NCBI GenBank assembly: GCA_039707655.1
Contig: CM077673.1
Coordinates: forward strand, 444,001 to 508,000
DNA length: 64,000 nucleotides
Reading direction: 5' to 3'
Source: Elymus sibiricus
Taxonomy: Eukaryota > Streptophyta > Magnoliopsida > Poales > Poaceae
Shown here: positions 12,412 through 26,700 of the stretch, in pieces
How the letters are laid out: each line of letters begins with the position of its first letter
How positions within the stretch are numbered: the stretch's first letter is position 1
Translations under genes and position numbers: made by a program
The notes under the pieces: model-generated
Told to the model about the DNA's origin: nothing
The model's database searches: none
Seen by the model: only the letters and a program-made list of their open reading frames with translations

Positions 12412-15400
12412 ATGCCAGTCCTTGAAATAACTTCATTTTCCCGTGACGCTTTTTGCCTCACCGCCCCGAAATTTTGTGTCCTCGATAGTGGAGATATTGT
12501 TTCCACATATATATTGACCGATGCCAGTAATGCCCTTTCGTTCTTGGCTGTCACACATATAAGTTACAGCATGTCACACGGCGAAAACAAGGAGAATAAG
12601 GCATATATCCGCTGGATTTTCTTGAATTTACGGCCAAATGGGATTGCCCGGATCAAAGAGCATCTGTAGAAAGCTACGTTTGCCCCTACCAGGGGGGCTA
12701 AGGTCTATAATCCACATAATCTCTTTAATTTCCTTCAAAAGGAAGTGCCAATGGGTTCAGAAACTTGTGCGAAAAACTGCGGCGAATGATGTTCTTTGAC
12801 TTTCAGGCCCAAAAAGTCCTGCTTAAGGCTGAATTTTAGGGTACTCTAGGAATCCTGGCACAAGCGAGGAGTATTTTCTGGATTCACATGCACACCGCGA
12901 GCATTTTGAGTACTTGTGGGTCCGAAACGGACATCGAATGACAAAGTTATGACCGTTTTAGTGAACACCGGTCCATTTTATGGCAGTCCTTGAAAGAACT
13001 TCATTTTCCCGTGACGCTTTTTGCTTCACTGCCCCGAAATTTTGTGTCCTCGATAGTGGAGATATTGTTCCCATATACATATTGACCGATGCCAGGAATG
13101 CCCTTTCCTTCTTGGCTGTCACACACATAAGTTACAGCATGTCTCACGGCGAAAACAAGGAGAATAAGGCATATAGCCGCTGGATTTTATTGAATTTACG
13201 GCCAAATGCGATTGCCCGGATCATAGAGCATCTGCAGAAAGCTATCTTTGTCCCTACCAGGGGGACTAATGTCTATAATCAACGTAATCTCTCGAATTTC
13301 CTTCAAAAGGAATTGCCAATGGGTTCAGAAACTTGTCCGGAAAATAGCGGGAATGATGTTCTTTGACTTTCAGGCCCAAAAAGTCCTGCTTAAGGCCGAA
13401 TTTGAGGGTACTCCGGGCATCCTGACGCAACTAGGGAGTATTTTCTGGATTCGCATGCTCGCCGCGAGTATTTTGAGTACTTGTGGGTCCGAAACGGACA
13501 CCGAATGACAAAGTTCTGACCGTTTTAGTGAACACCGGTCAATTTTATGGCAGTCCTTGAAAGAACTTCATTTTCCCATGACGCTTTTTGCCTCACCGCC
13601 ACGAAATTTTGTGACCACGATAGTGGAGATATTGTTTCCACATATATATTGACGGGTGCCAGGAATGCCATTTCGTTCTTGGTTGTCACACACATATGTT
13701 ACAGCATGTCACACGGCGAAAACAAGGAGAATAAGGCATATAGCCGCTGGATTTTCTTGAATTTACGGCCAAATGGGATTGCCCAGATCATAGAGCATCT
13801 GCAGAAAGCTATGTTTGTCCCTACCAAGGGGACTAATGTCTATAATCAACGTAATCTCTCGAATTTCCTTCAAAAGGAATTGCCAATGGGATGAGAAACT
13901 TGCCCGGAAAACAGCGGCGAATGATGTTCTTTGACTTTCAGGCCCAAAAAGTCCTGCTTAAGGACGAATTTGAGGGTACTCCGGGCATCCTGATGCAAGC
14001 TGGGATTATTTTCTAGATTCGCACACTCGCAGCGAGCATTTTGAGTACTTGTGGGTCCGAAACGGACACCGAATGACAAAGTTATGACCATTTTAGTGAA
14101 CACTGGTCCATTTTATGGCAGTCTTTGAAAGAACTTCATTTTCCCGTGACGCTGTTTGCCTTACCGGCCCGAAATTTTGTGTCCTCGATAGTGGAGATAT
14201 TGTTTCCACATATATATTGACCGATGCCAGGAATGCCCTTTCGTTCTTGGCTGTCACACACATAAGTTACAGCATGTCACACGGCGAAAACAAGGAGAAT
14301 AAGGCATATAGCCGCTGGATTTTCTTGAATTTACGGCCAACTGGGATTGCCCGGATCAAAGAGCATCTGTAGAAAGCTACGTTTGCCCCTACCAGGGGGG
14401 CTAAGGTCTATCATCAACATAATCTCTTTCATTTCCTTCAAAAGGAAGTGCCAATGGGTTCAGAAACTTGTGCGAAAAACTGCGGCGAATGATGTTCTTT
14501 GACTTTCAGGCCCAAAAAGTCCTGCTTAAGGCTGAATTTGAGGGTACTCTAGGAATCCTGGCACAAGCGAGGAGTCTTTTCTCGATTCACATGCACACCG
14601 CGAGCATTTTGAGTACTTGTGGGTCCGAAACGGACATCGAATGACAAAGTTATGACCGTTTTACTGAACACCGGTCCATTTTATGGCAGTCCTTGAAAGA
14701 ACTTCATTTTCCCGTGACGCTTTTTGCCTCACCGCCCCGAAATTTTGTGTCCTCGATAGTGGAGATATTGTTTCCACATATATATTGACCGATGTCAGGA
14801 ATGCCTTTTCGTTCTTGGCTGTCACACACATAAGTTACAACATCTCTCACAGCGAAAACAAGGAGAATAAGGCATATAGCCGCAGGATTTTCTTGAATTT
14901 ACGGCCAAATGCGATTGCCCGGATCGTAGAGCATCTGCAGAAAGCTATCTTTGTCCCTACCAGGGGGACTAATGTCTATAATCAACGTAATCTCTCGAAT
15001 TTCCTTCAAAAGGAATTGCCAATGGGTTCAGAAACATGTCCGGAAAACAGCGGGAATGATGTTCTTTGACTTTCAAGCCCAAAAAGTCCTGCTTAAGGCC
15101 GAATTTGAGGGTACTCCGGGCATCCTGGCGCAACCGGGGAGTATTTTCTGGATTCGCACGCTCGCCGCGAGTATTTTGAGTACTTGTGGGTCCGAAACGG
15201 ACACCGAATGACAAAGTTATGACCGTTTTAGTGAACACCGGTCCATTTTATGTCAGTCCTTGAAAGAATTTCATTTTCCCATGACGCTTTTTGCCTCACC
15301 GCCATGAAATTTTGTGTCGTCGATAGTGGAGATACTATTTCCACATATATATTGACTGATGCCAGGAATGCCCTTTCGTTCTTGGTTGTCACACACATAA

Positions 15401-15817
15401 GTTACAGCATGTCACGTGGCGAAAACAAAGAGAATAAGGCATATAGCCGCTGGATTTTCTTGAATTTACGGCCAAATGGGATTGCCCGGATCGTAGAGCA
15501 TCTGCAGAAAGCTATGTTTGTCCCAACCAAGGGGACTAATGTCTATAATCAACGTAATCTCTCGAATTTTCTTCAAAAGGAATTGCCAATGGGATGAGAA
15601 ACTTGTCCGGAAAACAGCGGCGAATGATGTTCTTTTACTTTCAGGCCCAAAAAGTCCTGCTTAAGGACGAATTTGAGGGTACTCCGGGCATCCTGGTGCA
15701 AGTTGGGATCATTTTCTGTATTCGCACGCTCGCAGCGAGCATTTTGAGTACTTGTGGGTCCGAAACGGACACCGAATGACAAAGTTATGACCGTTTTAGT
15801 GAACACTGGTCTATTTT
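12412..15817 (+). repeat. Trimeric higher-order duplication (2 x about 1703 bp)
   Basis: Three consecutive monomers starting at 12412, 12980 and 13547 match those at 14115, 14683 and 15250, offset 1703 bp. Shared diagnostic variants include aggggggctaaggtctat near 12690 and 14390, the extended ORF ending (MGSETCPENSGNDVL) caused by a small deletion near 13340 and 15050, and the gctgggattattttc or gttgggatcattttc variant near 14000 and 15700. Divergence between the copies is visible, so the duplication is older than the one at 49.2-52.6 kb. Confidence 0.85.
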
Positions 15818-18656
15818 ATGGCAGTCCTTGAAAGAACTTCATTTTCCCATGACTCTTTTTGCCTCACCGCCCCGAAATTTTGTGTCCTCGATAGTGGAGA
15901 TATTGTTTCTACATATATATTGACCGATGCCAGGAATGCCCTTTTGTTCTTGGCTGTCACACACATAAGTTATAGCATGTCACACGGCGAAAACAAGGAG
16001 AATAAAGCATATAGCCGCTGGATTTTCTTGAATTTACGGCCAAATGGGATTGCCCGGATCATAGAGCATCTACAGAAAGCTACGTTTGTCCCTACCTGGG
16101 GGACTAATGTCTATAATCAACGTAATCTCTCGAATTTCTTTCAAAAGGAAGTGCCAATGGGTTGAGAAACTTGTCCAAAAAACAATAGCGAATGATGTTC
16201 TTTGACTTTCAGGCCCCAAAATTCCTGCTTAACTACGAATTTGAGGGTACTCCGTGCATCCTTGTGCAAGCGGCGAGTATTTTCTGGATTAGCACGCTCG
16301 CCGCAAGCATTTTGAGTACGTGTGGGTTCGAAACAGACACCGAATGACAAAGTTATGACCGTTTTAGTGAACACCGGTCCATTTTATGGCAGTCCTTGAA
16401 AGAACTTCATTTTCCCATGACGCTTTTTGCCTCACCGCCCCGAAATTTTGTGTCCTCGATAGTGGAGATATTGTTTCCACATATATATTGACCGATGCCA
16501 GGAATGCCCTTTCATTCTTGGCTGTCACACACATAAGTTACAGCATGTCACACGGCGAAAACAAGGAGAATAAGGCATATAGCCGCTGGATTTTCTTGAA
16601 TTTACGGCCAAATGGTATTGCCCGGATCATAGAGTATCTGTAGAAAGGTACGTTTACCCCTACCAGAGGTACTAATGTCTATAATCAATGTAATCTCTCG
16701 AATTTCCTTCAAAAGGAAGTGCCAATGTGTTCAGAAACTTGTCCGAAAAACAGCGGCTAATGATGTTCTTTGACTTTCAGGCCCAAAAAGTCCTGCTTAT
16801 GGCCGAATTTGAGGGTACTCCAAGCATCCTGGTGCAAGCGGGGAGAATTTTCTGGATTCGCACGCTCGCCGCAAGCATTTTGAGTACTTGTGGGTCCAAA
16901 ACGGACACCGAATGACAAAGTTATGACCGTTTTAGTGAACACCGGTCATTTTTATGGCAGTCCTTGAAAGAAATTCATTTACCGTGACGCTTTTTGCCTC
17001 ACTACCCCAAAATTTTGTGTCCTCGATAGTGGAGATATTGTTTCAACATATATGTTGACCGATGCCAGGAATGCCCTTTCGTTCTTGGCTGTCACACACA
17101 TAAGTTATAGCATGTCACCCTGCGAAAACAAGGAGAATAAGGCATATAGCCGCTGGATTTTCTTGAATTTACAGCCAAATGGGATTGCCCGGATCATAGA
17201 GCATTTGCAGAAAGCTACGTTTGCCCCTACCAGGGGGACTAATGTCTATAATCAATGTAATCTCTCGAATTTCCTTCAAAAGGAATGGCCAATAGGTTGA
17301 GAAACTTGTCCGGAAAACAACGGCAAATGATGTTCTTTCACTTTCAGGCCCAAAAAGTCCTGATGAAGGCCGAATTCGAGGGTACTCCGGGCATCCTAGG
17401 ACAAGCCGGGAGTATTTTCTGGATTCGCATGCTCGCCACGAGCATTTTGAGTACTTGTGGGTCCAAAACGGACACCGAATGACAAACTTATGACCGTTTT
17501 AGTGAACACTGGTCCATTTTATGGCAGCCCTTGAAAGAACTTCATTTTCCCGTGACGCTTTTTGCCTCACCACCCCGAAATTTTGTGTTCTCGATAGTGG
17601 AGATATTGTTTCCACATATATATTGACCGATGCCAGGAATGCCCTTTCGTTCTTGGGTGTCACACACATAAGTTACAGCATGTCACATGGCGAAAACAAG
17701 GAGAATAAGGCATATAGCCGTTGGATTTTCTTGAATTTACGGCCAAATGGGATTGCCCGGATCATAGAGCATCTGTAGAAAGCTATGTTTGCCCCTAATA
17801 GGGGGACTAATGTCTATAATCAATGTAATCTCTTGAATTTCCTTCAAATGGAAGTGCCAATGGGTTCAGAAACTTGTCCGAAAAACAGCGGCGAAAGATG
17901 TTCTTTGACTTTCAGGCCCAAAAAGTCCTGCTTATGGCCGAATTGGAGGGTACCCCAGGCATCCTGGCACAAGCGGGGAGTATTTTCTGGAAGCACATGC
18001 TCACCGCGAGCATTTTGAGTACTTGTGGGTCCGAAACGGACACCGAATGACAAAGTTATGACCGTTTTAGTGAACACCGGTCCATTTTATGGCAGTCCTT
18101 GAAAGAACTTCATTTTCCCGTGACGCTTTTTGCCTCACCGCCCCGAAATTTTGTGTCCTCGATAGTGGAGATATTATTTCCACATATATATTGACCGAAG
18201 CCAGGAATGCCCTTTCGTTCTTGGCTGTCACACACATAAGTTACAGCATGTCACACGGCGAAAACAAGGCGAATAAGGCATATAGCCGCTCGATTTTCTT
18301 GAATTTACGGCAAAATGGGATTGCCCGGATCATAGAGCATCTGCAGAAAGCTACGTTTGTCCCTACCAGGGGGACTAATGTCTATAATCAACGTAATCTC
18401 TCGAATTTCCTTCAAAAGGAAGTGCCAATGGGTTGAGAAACTTGTCCGAAAAACTGCGGCGAATGATGTTCTTTGACTTTTAGGCCCAAAAAGTCCTGCT
18501 TAACTCTAAATTTGTGGGTATTACGGGCATCCTGGCGCAAGCGGGGAGTATTTTCTGGATTCGCTCGCTCGCCGCGAGCATTTTGAGTACTTGTGGGTGC
18601 AAAACGGACACCGAATGACAAAGTTATGACCGTTTTAGTGAACACCGGTCCATTTT
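15818..18656 (+). repeat. Diverged single copy of the pentameric unit
   Basis: Five monomers (starts 15818, 16386, 16954, 17521, 18089) carry, in the same order, subtype markers of the pentamer amplified at 30.5-41.9 kb. Markers include the gggttcgaaacagacaccg variant at the end of the first, ccagaggtactaatg in the second, tcactaccccaaaatt and a catgtcaccc variant in the third, ccttcaaatggaagtgcc in the fourth and a gaccgaagccagg variant in the fifth. Differences are more numerous than between the amplified copies. It may represent the precursor or an old relative. Confidence 0.75.
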
Positions 18657-20360
18657 ATGGCAGTACTTGAAAGAACTTCATTTTCCCGTGACGCTTTTTG
18701 CCTCACCGCCCCGAAATTTTGTGTCCTCGATAGTGCAGATATTGTATCCACATATATATTGACCGATGCCAGGAATGCCCTTTCGTTCTTGGCTGTCACA
18801 CACATAAGTTACAGCATGTCATACGGCGAAAACAAGGAGAATAAGGCATGTAGCCGCTGGATTTTCTAGAATTTACGGCCAAATGGGATTGCCCGGATCA
18901 AAGAGCATCTGTAGAAAGCTACGTTTGCCCCTACCAGGGGGGCTAAGGTCTATAATCAAGATAATCTCTTTAATTTCCTTCAAAAGGAAGTGCCAATGGG
19001 TTCAGAAGCTTGTCCGAAAAACAGCGGCGAATGATGTTCTTTTACTTTCAGGTCCAAAAAGTCCCGCTTAACTCTGAATTTGAGGGTACTCCAGGCATCC
19101 TGGCGCAAGCGGGGAGTATTTTCTGGATTCGCACAGTCGCCGAGAGCATTTTGAGTACTTGTGGGTCCGAAACGGACACCGAATGACAAAGTTATGACCG
19201 TTTAAGTGAACACCGGTCCATTTTATGGCAGTCCTTGAAAGAACTTCATTTTCCCGTGACGCTTTTTGCCACACCGCCCCAAACTTTTGTGTCCTCGATA
19301 GTGGAGATATTGTTTCCACATATATATTGACCGATGCTAGGAATGCCCTTTCGTTCTTGGCTGTCACACACATAAGTTACAGCATGTCACACGGCGAAAA
19401 CAAGGAGAATAAGGCATATAGCCGCTGGATTTTCTTGAATTTATGGCCAAATGCGATTGCCCAGATCATAGAGCATCTGCAGAAAGCTATGTTTGTCCCT
19501 ACCAGGGGGACTAATGTCTATAATCAATGTAATTTCTCGAATTTCCTTCAAAAGGAATTGCCAGTGGGTTCAGAAACTTGTCCGGAAAACAGCGGTGAAT
19601 GATGTTCTTTGACTTTCAGGCCCAAAAACTCCTGGTTAAGGCCGAATTTGAGGGTACTCGGGGCATCCTGGCGCAACCGGGGAGTATTTTCTGGATTCGC
19701 ACGCTCGCCGCGAGTATTTTGAGTACTTGTGGGTCCGAAACGGACACCGAATGACAAACTTATGACCGTTTTAGTGAACACCGGTCCATTTTACGGAAGT
19801 CCTTGAAAGAACTTCATTTTCCCATGACGCTTTTTGCCTCACCGCCCCAAACTTTTGTGTCCTCAATAGTGGAGATATTGTTTCCACATATATATTGACT
19901 GATGCCACGAATGCCCTTTCGTTCTTGGTTGTCAGACACATAAGTTACAGCATGTCACACGGCGAAAACAAGGAGAATAAGGCATATAGCCGCTGGATTT
20001 TCTTGAATTTACGGCCAAATGGGATTGCCCGGATCATAGAGCATCTGCAGAAAGCTATGTTTGTCCCTACCAAGGGGACTAATGTCTATAATCAACGTAA
20101 TCTCTCGAATTTCCTTCAAAAGGAATTGCCAATCGGATGAGAAACATGTCCGGAAAATAGCAGCGAATGATGTTCTTTGACTTTCAGGCCCAAAAAGTCC
20201 TGCTTAAGGACGAATTTGAGGGTACTCCGGGCATCCTGGTGCAAGCTGGGATTATTTTCTGGATTCACACGCTCGCAGCGAGCATTTTGAGTACTTGTGG
20301 GCCCGAAACGGACACCGAATGACAAAGTTATGACCGTTTTAGTGAACACCGGTCCATTTT

Positions 20361-23300
20361 ATGGCAGTCCTTGAAAGAACTTCATTTTCCTGTGACGCTT
20401 TTTGCCTCACCACCCCAAAATTTTGTGTCCTCGATAGTGGAGATATTGTTTGCACATATATATTGACCGATGCCAGGAATGCCCTTTCGTTCTTAGATGT
20501 CACACACATAAGTTACAGCATGTCACACGGCGAAAACAAGGAGAATAATGCATATAGCCGCTGGATTTTTTTGAATTTACGGCCAAATGGCATTGCCCGG
20601 ATCATAGAGTATATGCAGAAAGCTATGTTTGTCCCTACCAGGGGGACTAACATCTATAATCAACGTAATCTCCTGATTTTCCTTCAAAAGGAATTGGCAA
20701 TGGGTTGAGAAACTTGTCCCGAAAACAGCGGCGAATGATGTTCTTTGACTTTTAGGCCCAAAAAGTCCTGCTTAAGCCCGAATTTGAGGGTACTCCGGGC
20801 ATCCTGGTGCAAGCTGGGAGTATTTTCTAGATTCGCACGCTTGCCGCGAGCATTTTGAGTACTTGTGGGTCCGAAACGAACATCGAATGACAAAGTTATG
20901 ACCGTTTTAGTGAACACTGGTCCATTTTATGGCAGTCCTTGAAAGTACTTCAATTTCCCGTGACGCTTTTTGCCTCACGGCCCCGAAATTTTGTTTCCTC
21001 GATAGTGGAGATATTGTTTCCACATATATATTGACCGATGCCAGGAATGCCCTTTCGTTCTTGGCTGTCATACACATAAGTTACAACATATCACACGGCG
21101 AAAACAAGGAGAATAAGGCATATAGCCGCTAGATTTTCTTGAATTTACGGTAAAATGGGATTGCCGGATCATAGAGCATCTGTAGAAACCTACGTTTGCC
21201 CATACCAGGGGGCTAATATCTATAATCAACGTAATCTCTAGAATTTCCTTCAAAAGGAAGTGCCAATGGGTTCAGAAACTTGTCCGAAAAACAGCGGCGA
21301 ATGATGTTCTTTGACTTTCAGGCCCAAAAAGTCCTACTTATGGCCGAATTTGAGGGTACTCCAGGAATCCTGGCACAAGCGGGGAGTATTTTCTGGATTC
21401 ACATGCTCGCCGCGAGCATTTTGAGTAATTGAGGGTCCGAAACGGACATCGAATGACAAAGTTATGACCGTTTTAGTGAACACCGGTCCATTTTATGGCA
21501 GTCCTTGAAAGAACTTCATTTTCCCGTGACGCTTTTTGCTTCACTGCCCCGAAATTTTGTGTCCTCGATAGTGGAGATATTGTTCCCATATACATATTGA
21601 CCGATGCCAGGAATGCCCTTTCCTTCTTGGCTGTCACACACATAAGTTACAGCATGTCACACGGCGAAAACAAGGAGAATAAGGCATATAACCGCTGGAT
21701 TTTCTTAAATTTACGGCCAAATGGGATTGCCCGGATCATAGAGCATCTGCAGAAAGCTACGTTTGTCCCTACCAGGGGGACTAATGTCTATAATCAAAGT
21801 AATCTCTCGAATTTCCTTCAAAAGGAAGTGCCAATGTGTTGAGAAACTTGTCCGGAAAACAGCGGCGAATGATGGTCTTTGACTTTCAGGCCCAAAAAGT
21901 CCTGCTTAACTCCAAATTTGAGGGTACTCTGGGCATCCTGGCGCAAGCCGGGAGTATTTTCTAGATTCGAATGCTCGCTGCGAGCATTTTGAGTACTTGT
22001 GGGTCCAAAACAGACACCGAATGACAAAGTTATGACCGTTTTAGTGAACACCGCTCCATTTTATGGCAGTCCTTGAAAGAACTTCATTTTCCCGTGACGC
22101 TTTTTGCCTCACCACCCCAAAATTTTGTGTCCTCGAAAGTGGAGATATTGTTTCCACATATATATTGACCGATGCTAGGAATGCCCTTTCATTCTTGGCT
22201 GTCACACACATAAGTTACAGCATGTCACACGGCGAAAACAAGGAGAATAAGGCATATAGCCGCTGGATTTTCTTGAATTTACGACCAAATGGGATTTCCC
22301 GGATCATAGAGCATCTGTAGAAAGCTACGTTTGCCCCTACCAGGGGGCTAATGTCTATAATCAACGTAATCTCTCAGGCCCAAAAAGGAAGTGCCAAAGG
22401 GTTCAGAAACTTGTCCGAAAACAGCGGCGAATGATGTTCTTTGACTTTCAGGCCCAAAAAGTCCTGCTTAAGGCTAAATTTGAGGGTACTCCGGGTATCC
22501 TGGCGCAAGCGGGGAGTATTTTCTGCATTCACACACTCACTGCGAGCATTTTCAGTACTTGTGGGTTCGAAACGGACACCGAATGACAAAGTTATGACCG
22601 TTTTAGTAAACACCGGTCCATTTTATGGCAGTCCTTGAAAGAACTTCAGTTTCCCGTGACGCATTTTGCCTCACCGCCCCGAAATTTTGTGTCCTTGATA
22701 GTGGTGATATTGTTTCCACATATATATTGACCGATGCCAGGAATGCCCTTTCGTTCTTGGCTGTCACACACATAAGTTACAGCATGTCACACTGCGAAAA
22801 CAAGGAGAATAAGGCATATAGCCGCTGGATTTTCTTGAATTTACGGCCAAATGGGATTGCCCGGATCATAGAGCATCTGCAGAAAGCTACGTTTGTCCCT
22901 ACCAGGGGGACTAATGTCTATAATCAACGTAATCTCTCGACTTTCCTTCAAAAGGAAGTGCCAATGTGTTGAGAAACTTGTCCGAAAAACAGCGGCGAAA
23001 GATGGTCTTTGACTTTCACGCCCAAAAAGTCCTGCTTAACTCTGAATTTGAGGGTACTCTGGGCATCTTGGCGCAGGCTGGGAGTATTTTCTGGATTCAC
23101 ATGCTCGCCGCAAGCATTTTGAGTACTTGTGGGCCCGAAACGGACACCGAATGACAAAGTTATGACCGTTTTAGTGAACACCGGTCGATTTTATGGCAGT
23201 CCTTGAAAGAACTTCATTTTCCTGTGACGCTTTTTGCCTCACCACCCCAAAATTTTGTGTCCTCGATAGTGGAGATATTGTTTGCACATATATATTGACC

Positions 23301-23760
23301 GATGCCAGGAATGCCCTTTCATTTTTAGATGTCACACACATAAGTTACAGCATGTCACACGGCGAAAACAAGGAGAATAATGCATATAGCCGCTGGATTT
23401 TCTTGAATTTACGGCCAAATGGGATTGCCCGGATCATAGAGCATCTGTAGAAAGCTATGTTTCTCCCTACCAGGGGGACTAACATCTATAATCAACGTAA
23501 TCTCCTGATTTTCCTTCAAAAGGAATTGACAATGGGTTGAGAAACTTGTCCCGAAAACAGCGGCGAATGATGTTCTTTGACTTTTAGGCCCAAAAAGTCC
23601 TGCTTAAGCCCGAATTTGAGGGTACTCCGGGCATCCTGGTGCAAGCGAGGAGTATTTTCTAGATTCGCACGCTCGCCGCGAGCATTTTGAGTACTTGTGG
23701 GTCCGAAACGAACATCGAATGACAAAGTTATGACCGTTTTAGTGAACACTGGTCCATTTT
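20361..23760 (+). repeat. Block with internal five-monomer similarity (offset about 2832 bp)
   Basis: The monomer at 20361 and the one at 23193 share tcctgtgacgc, ccaccccaaaattttg, tttgcacatatat, the ttagatgtcacac variant, aataatgcatatagcc and the ctcctgattttcc variant. The monomers at 20929 and 23761 share the following gaaagtacttcaatt variant. Intervening monomers differ. The block also has a collinear relative at 44.2-47 kb. Confidence 0.75.
22371..22390 (+). other. Local sequence replacement inside a monomer
   Basis: After aatctct the expected gaatttccttcaaaaggaag is replaced by caggcccaaaaaggaag. The inserted tract caggcccaaaaag equals text normally found about 75 bp downstream in the same monomer (tttcaggcccaaaaagtcc). 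This looks like a short template switch or ectopic gene conversion. It shortens this monomer to 562 bp. Confidence 0.75.
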
Positions 23761-26700
23761 ATGGCAGGTCTTGAAAGTACTTCAATTCCCGTGACGCTTT
23801 TTGCCTCACCACGCCGAAATTTTGTGTCCTCGATAGTGGAGATATTGTTTCCACATATATATTGACCGATGCCAGGAATGCCCTTTCGTTCTTGGCTGTC
23901 ACACACATAAGTTACAGCATGTCACACGGCGAAAACAAGGAGAATAAGGCATATAGCCGCTGGATTTTCTTGAATTTACGGCTAAATGGGATTGCCCGGA
24001 TCATAGAGCATCTGTAGAAAGCTACGTTTGCCCCTACCAGGGGGACTAATGTCTATAATCAATGTAATGTCTAGAATGTCCTTCAAAAGGAAGTGCCAAT
24101 GGGTTCAGAAACTTGTCCGAAAAACTGCGGCGAATGATGTTCTTTGACTTTCAGGCCCAAAAAGTCCTGCTTAAGGCCGAATTTGAGGGTACTCTAGGCA
24201 TCCTGGCGCAAGCGGGGAGTATTTTCTGGATTCACACGCTCGCCGTGAGCATTTTGAGTACTTGTGGGTCCGAAACGGACACCGAATGACAAAGTTATGA
24301 CCGTTTTAGTGAACACCGGTCCATTTCATGGCAGTCCTTGAAAGAACTTCCTTTTCCCGTGACGCTTTTTGCCTCAGCGCCCCGAAATTTTGTGTCCTCG
24401 ATAGTGGAGATATTGTTTCCACATATATATTGACCGATGCCATGAATGCCCTTTCGTTCTTGGCTGTCACACACATAAGTTACAACGTGTCACATGGCGA
24501 AAACATGGATAATAAGGCATATAGCCGCAGGATTTTCTTGAATTTATGGCCAAATGGGATTGCCCAGATCATAGAGCATCTGCAGAAAGCTATGTTTGTC
24601 CCTAACAAGGGGACTAATGTCTATAATCAACGTAATCTCTCGAATTTCCTTCAAAAGGAATTGCCAATGGGTTGAGAAATTTATCCGGAAAACAGCGGCG
24701 AATGATGTTCTTTGACTTTCAGGCCCAAAAAGTCCTTCTTAATCCGAATTTGAGGGTACTCCAGGCATCCTGGCACAAGCGGGGAGTATTTTCTGGATTC
24801 ACATGCTCACCGCGAGCATTTTGAGTTATTGTGGGTCCGAAATGGAGACCGAATGACAAAGTTATGACGGTTTTAGTGAACACCGATCCATTTTATGGCA
24901 GTCGTTGAAAGAACTTCATTTTCCCATGACGCTTTTTGCCTCACCGCCCCAAAATTTTGTGTCCTCGATAGTGGAGATATTGTTTCCACATATATATTGA
25001 GCGATGCCAGGAATGCCCTTTTGTTCTTGGCTGTCACACACATAAGTTTCATCATGTCACACGGCGAAAACAAGAAGAATAAGGCACATAGCTGCTGGAT
25101 TTTCTTGAATTTACGGCCAAATGGGATTGCCCGGATCATAGAGCATCTACAGAAAGCTACGTTTGTCCCTACCAGGGGGACTAATGTCTATAATCAACGT
25201 AATCTCTCGAATTTCCTTCAAAAGGAAGTGCCAATGGGTTGAGAAACTTGTCCGAAAAACAGCGGCGAATGATGTTCTTTTACTTTCAGGTCCAAAAAGT
25301 CCCGCTTAACTCTGAATTTGAGGGTACCCCAGGCATCCTAGCGCAAGCGGGGAGTATTTTCTGGATTCGCACTGTCGCCGAGAGCATTTTGAGTACTTGT
25401 GGGTCCGAAACGGACACCGAATGACAAAGTTATGACCGTTTTAGTGAACACTGGTCCATTTTATGGCAGTCCTTGAAAGAACTTCATTTTCCCGTGACGC
25501 TTTTTGCCTCACCGCCCCGAAATTTTGTGTCCTCGATAGTGGAGATATTGTTTCCACATATATATTGACCGATGCCAGGAATGCCCTTTCGTTCTTGGCT
25601 GTCACACACATAAGTTACAGCATGTCACATGGCGAAAACAAGGAGAATAAGGCATATAGCCGCTGGATTTCCTTGAATTTACGGCCAAATGGGATTGCCC
25701 GGATCATAGAGCATCTGCAGAAAGCTAGTTTTGGCCCTACCAGGGGGACTAATGTCTATAATCAACATAATCTCTCGAATTTCCTTCAAAAGTAATTGCC
25801 AATGGGTTGAGAAACTTGTCCGAAAAACAGCGGCGAATGATGTTCTTTGACTTTCAGATCCAAAAACTCCTGCTTAAGGCCAAATTTTAGGGTACTCTGG
25901 GCATCCTGGCAAAAGCAGGGTGTATTTTCTGGATTCGCACGCTCGCCGCGAGCATTTTGAGTACTTGTGGGTCCGAAACGGACACAGAATGACAAAGTTA
26001 TGACCGTTTTAGTGAATACCAGTCCATTTAATGGCAGTCCTTGAAAGAACTTCATTTTCCCGTGATGCTTTCTGCCTCACCGCCCCGAAATTTTGTGTCC
26101 TCGATAGTGGAGATATTGTATCCACATTTATATTGACCGATGCCAGGAATGCCCTTTCATTCTTGGCTGTCACACACATGAGTTACAGCATGTCACACGG
26201 CGAAAACAAGGAGAATAAGGCATATAGCCGCTGGATTTTCTTGAATTTACGGCCAATTGGGATTGCCCGGATCATAGAGCATCTGTAGAAAGCTACGTTT
26301 ATCCCTGCCAGGGGGACTAATGCCTATGATCATCGTAATCTCTTGAATTTCCTTCAAAAGGAAGTGCCAATGGGTTGAGAAACTTGTCCGAAAAACAGCG
26401 GTGAATGATGTTCTTTTACTTTCAGGCCCATAAAGTCCCGCTTAACTCTGAATTTGAGGGTACTCCAGGCATCCTGGCGCGAGCGGGGAGTATTTTCTGG
26501 ATTCGCACACTCGCTGAGAGCATTTTGAGTACTTGTGGGTCCGAAACGGACACCGAATGACAAAGTTATGACCGTTTAAGTGAACACCGGTCCATTTTAT
26601 GGTAGTCCTTGAAAGAACTTCATTTTCCCGTGACGCTTTTTGCCTCACCGCCCCAAAATTTTGTGTCCTCGATAGTGGAGATATTGTTTCCACATATATA

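Noticed and set aside
13870..14103. Minus-strand 77-89-codon ORFs as antisense genes
   Set aside because: They overlap the plus-strand frames, share the same repeat origin and have no recognisable family. Most are lost in diverged monomers.
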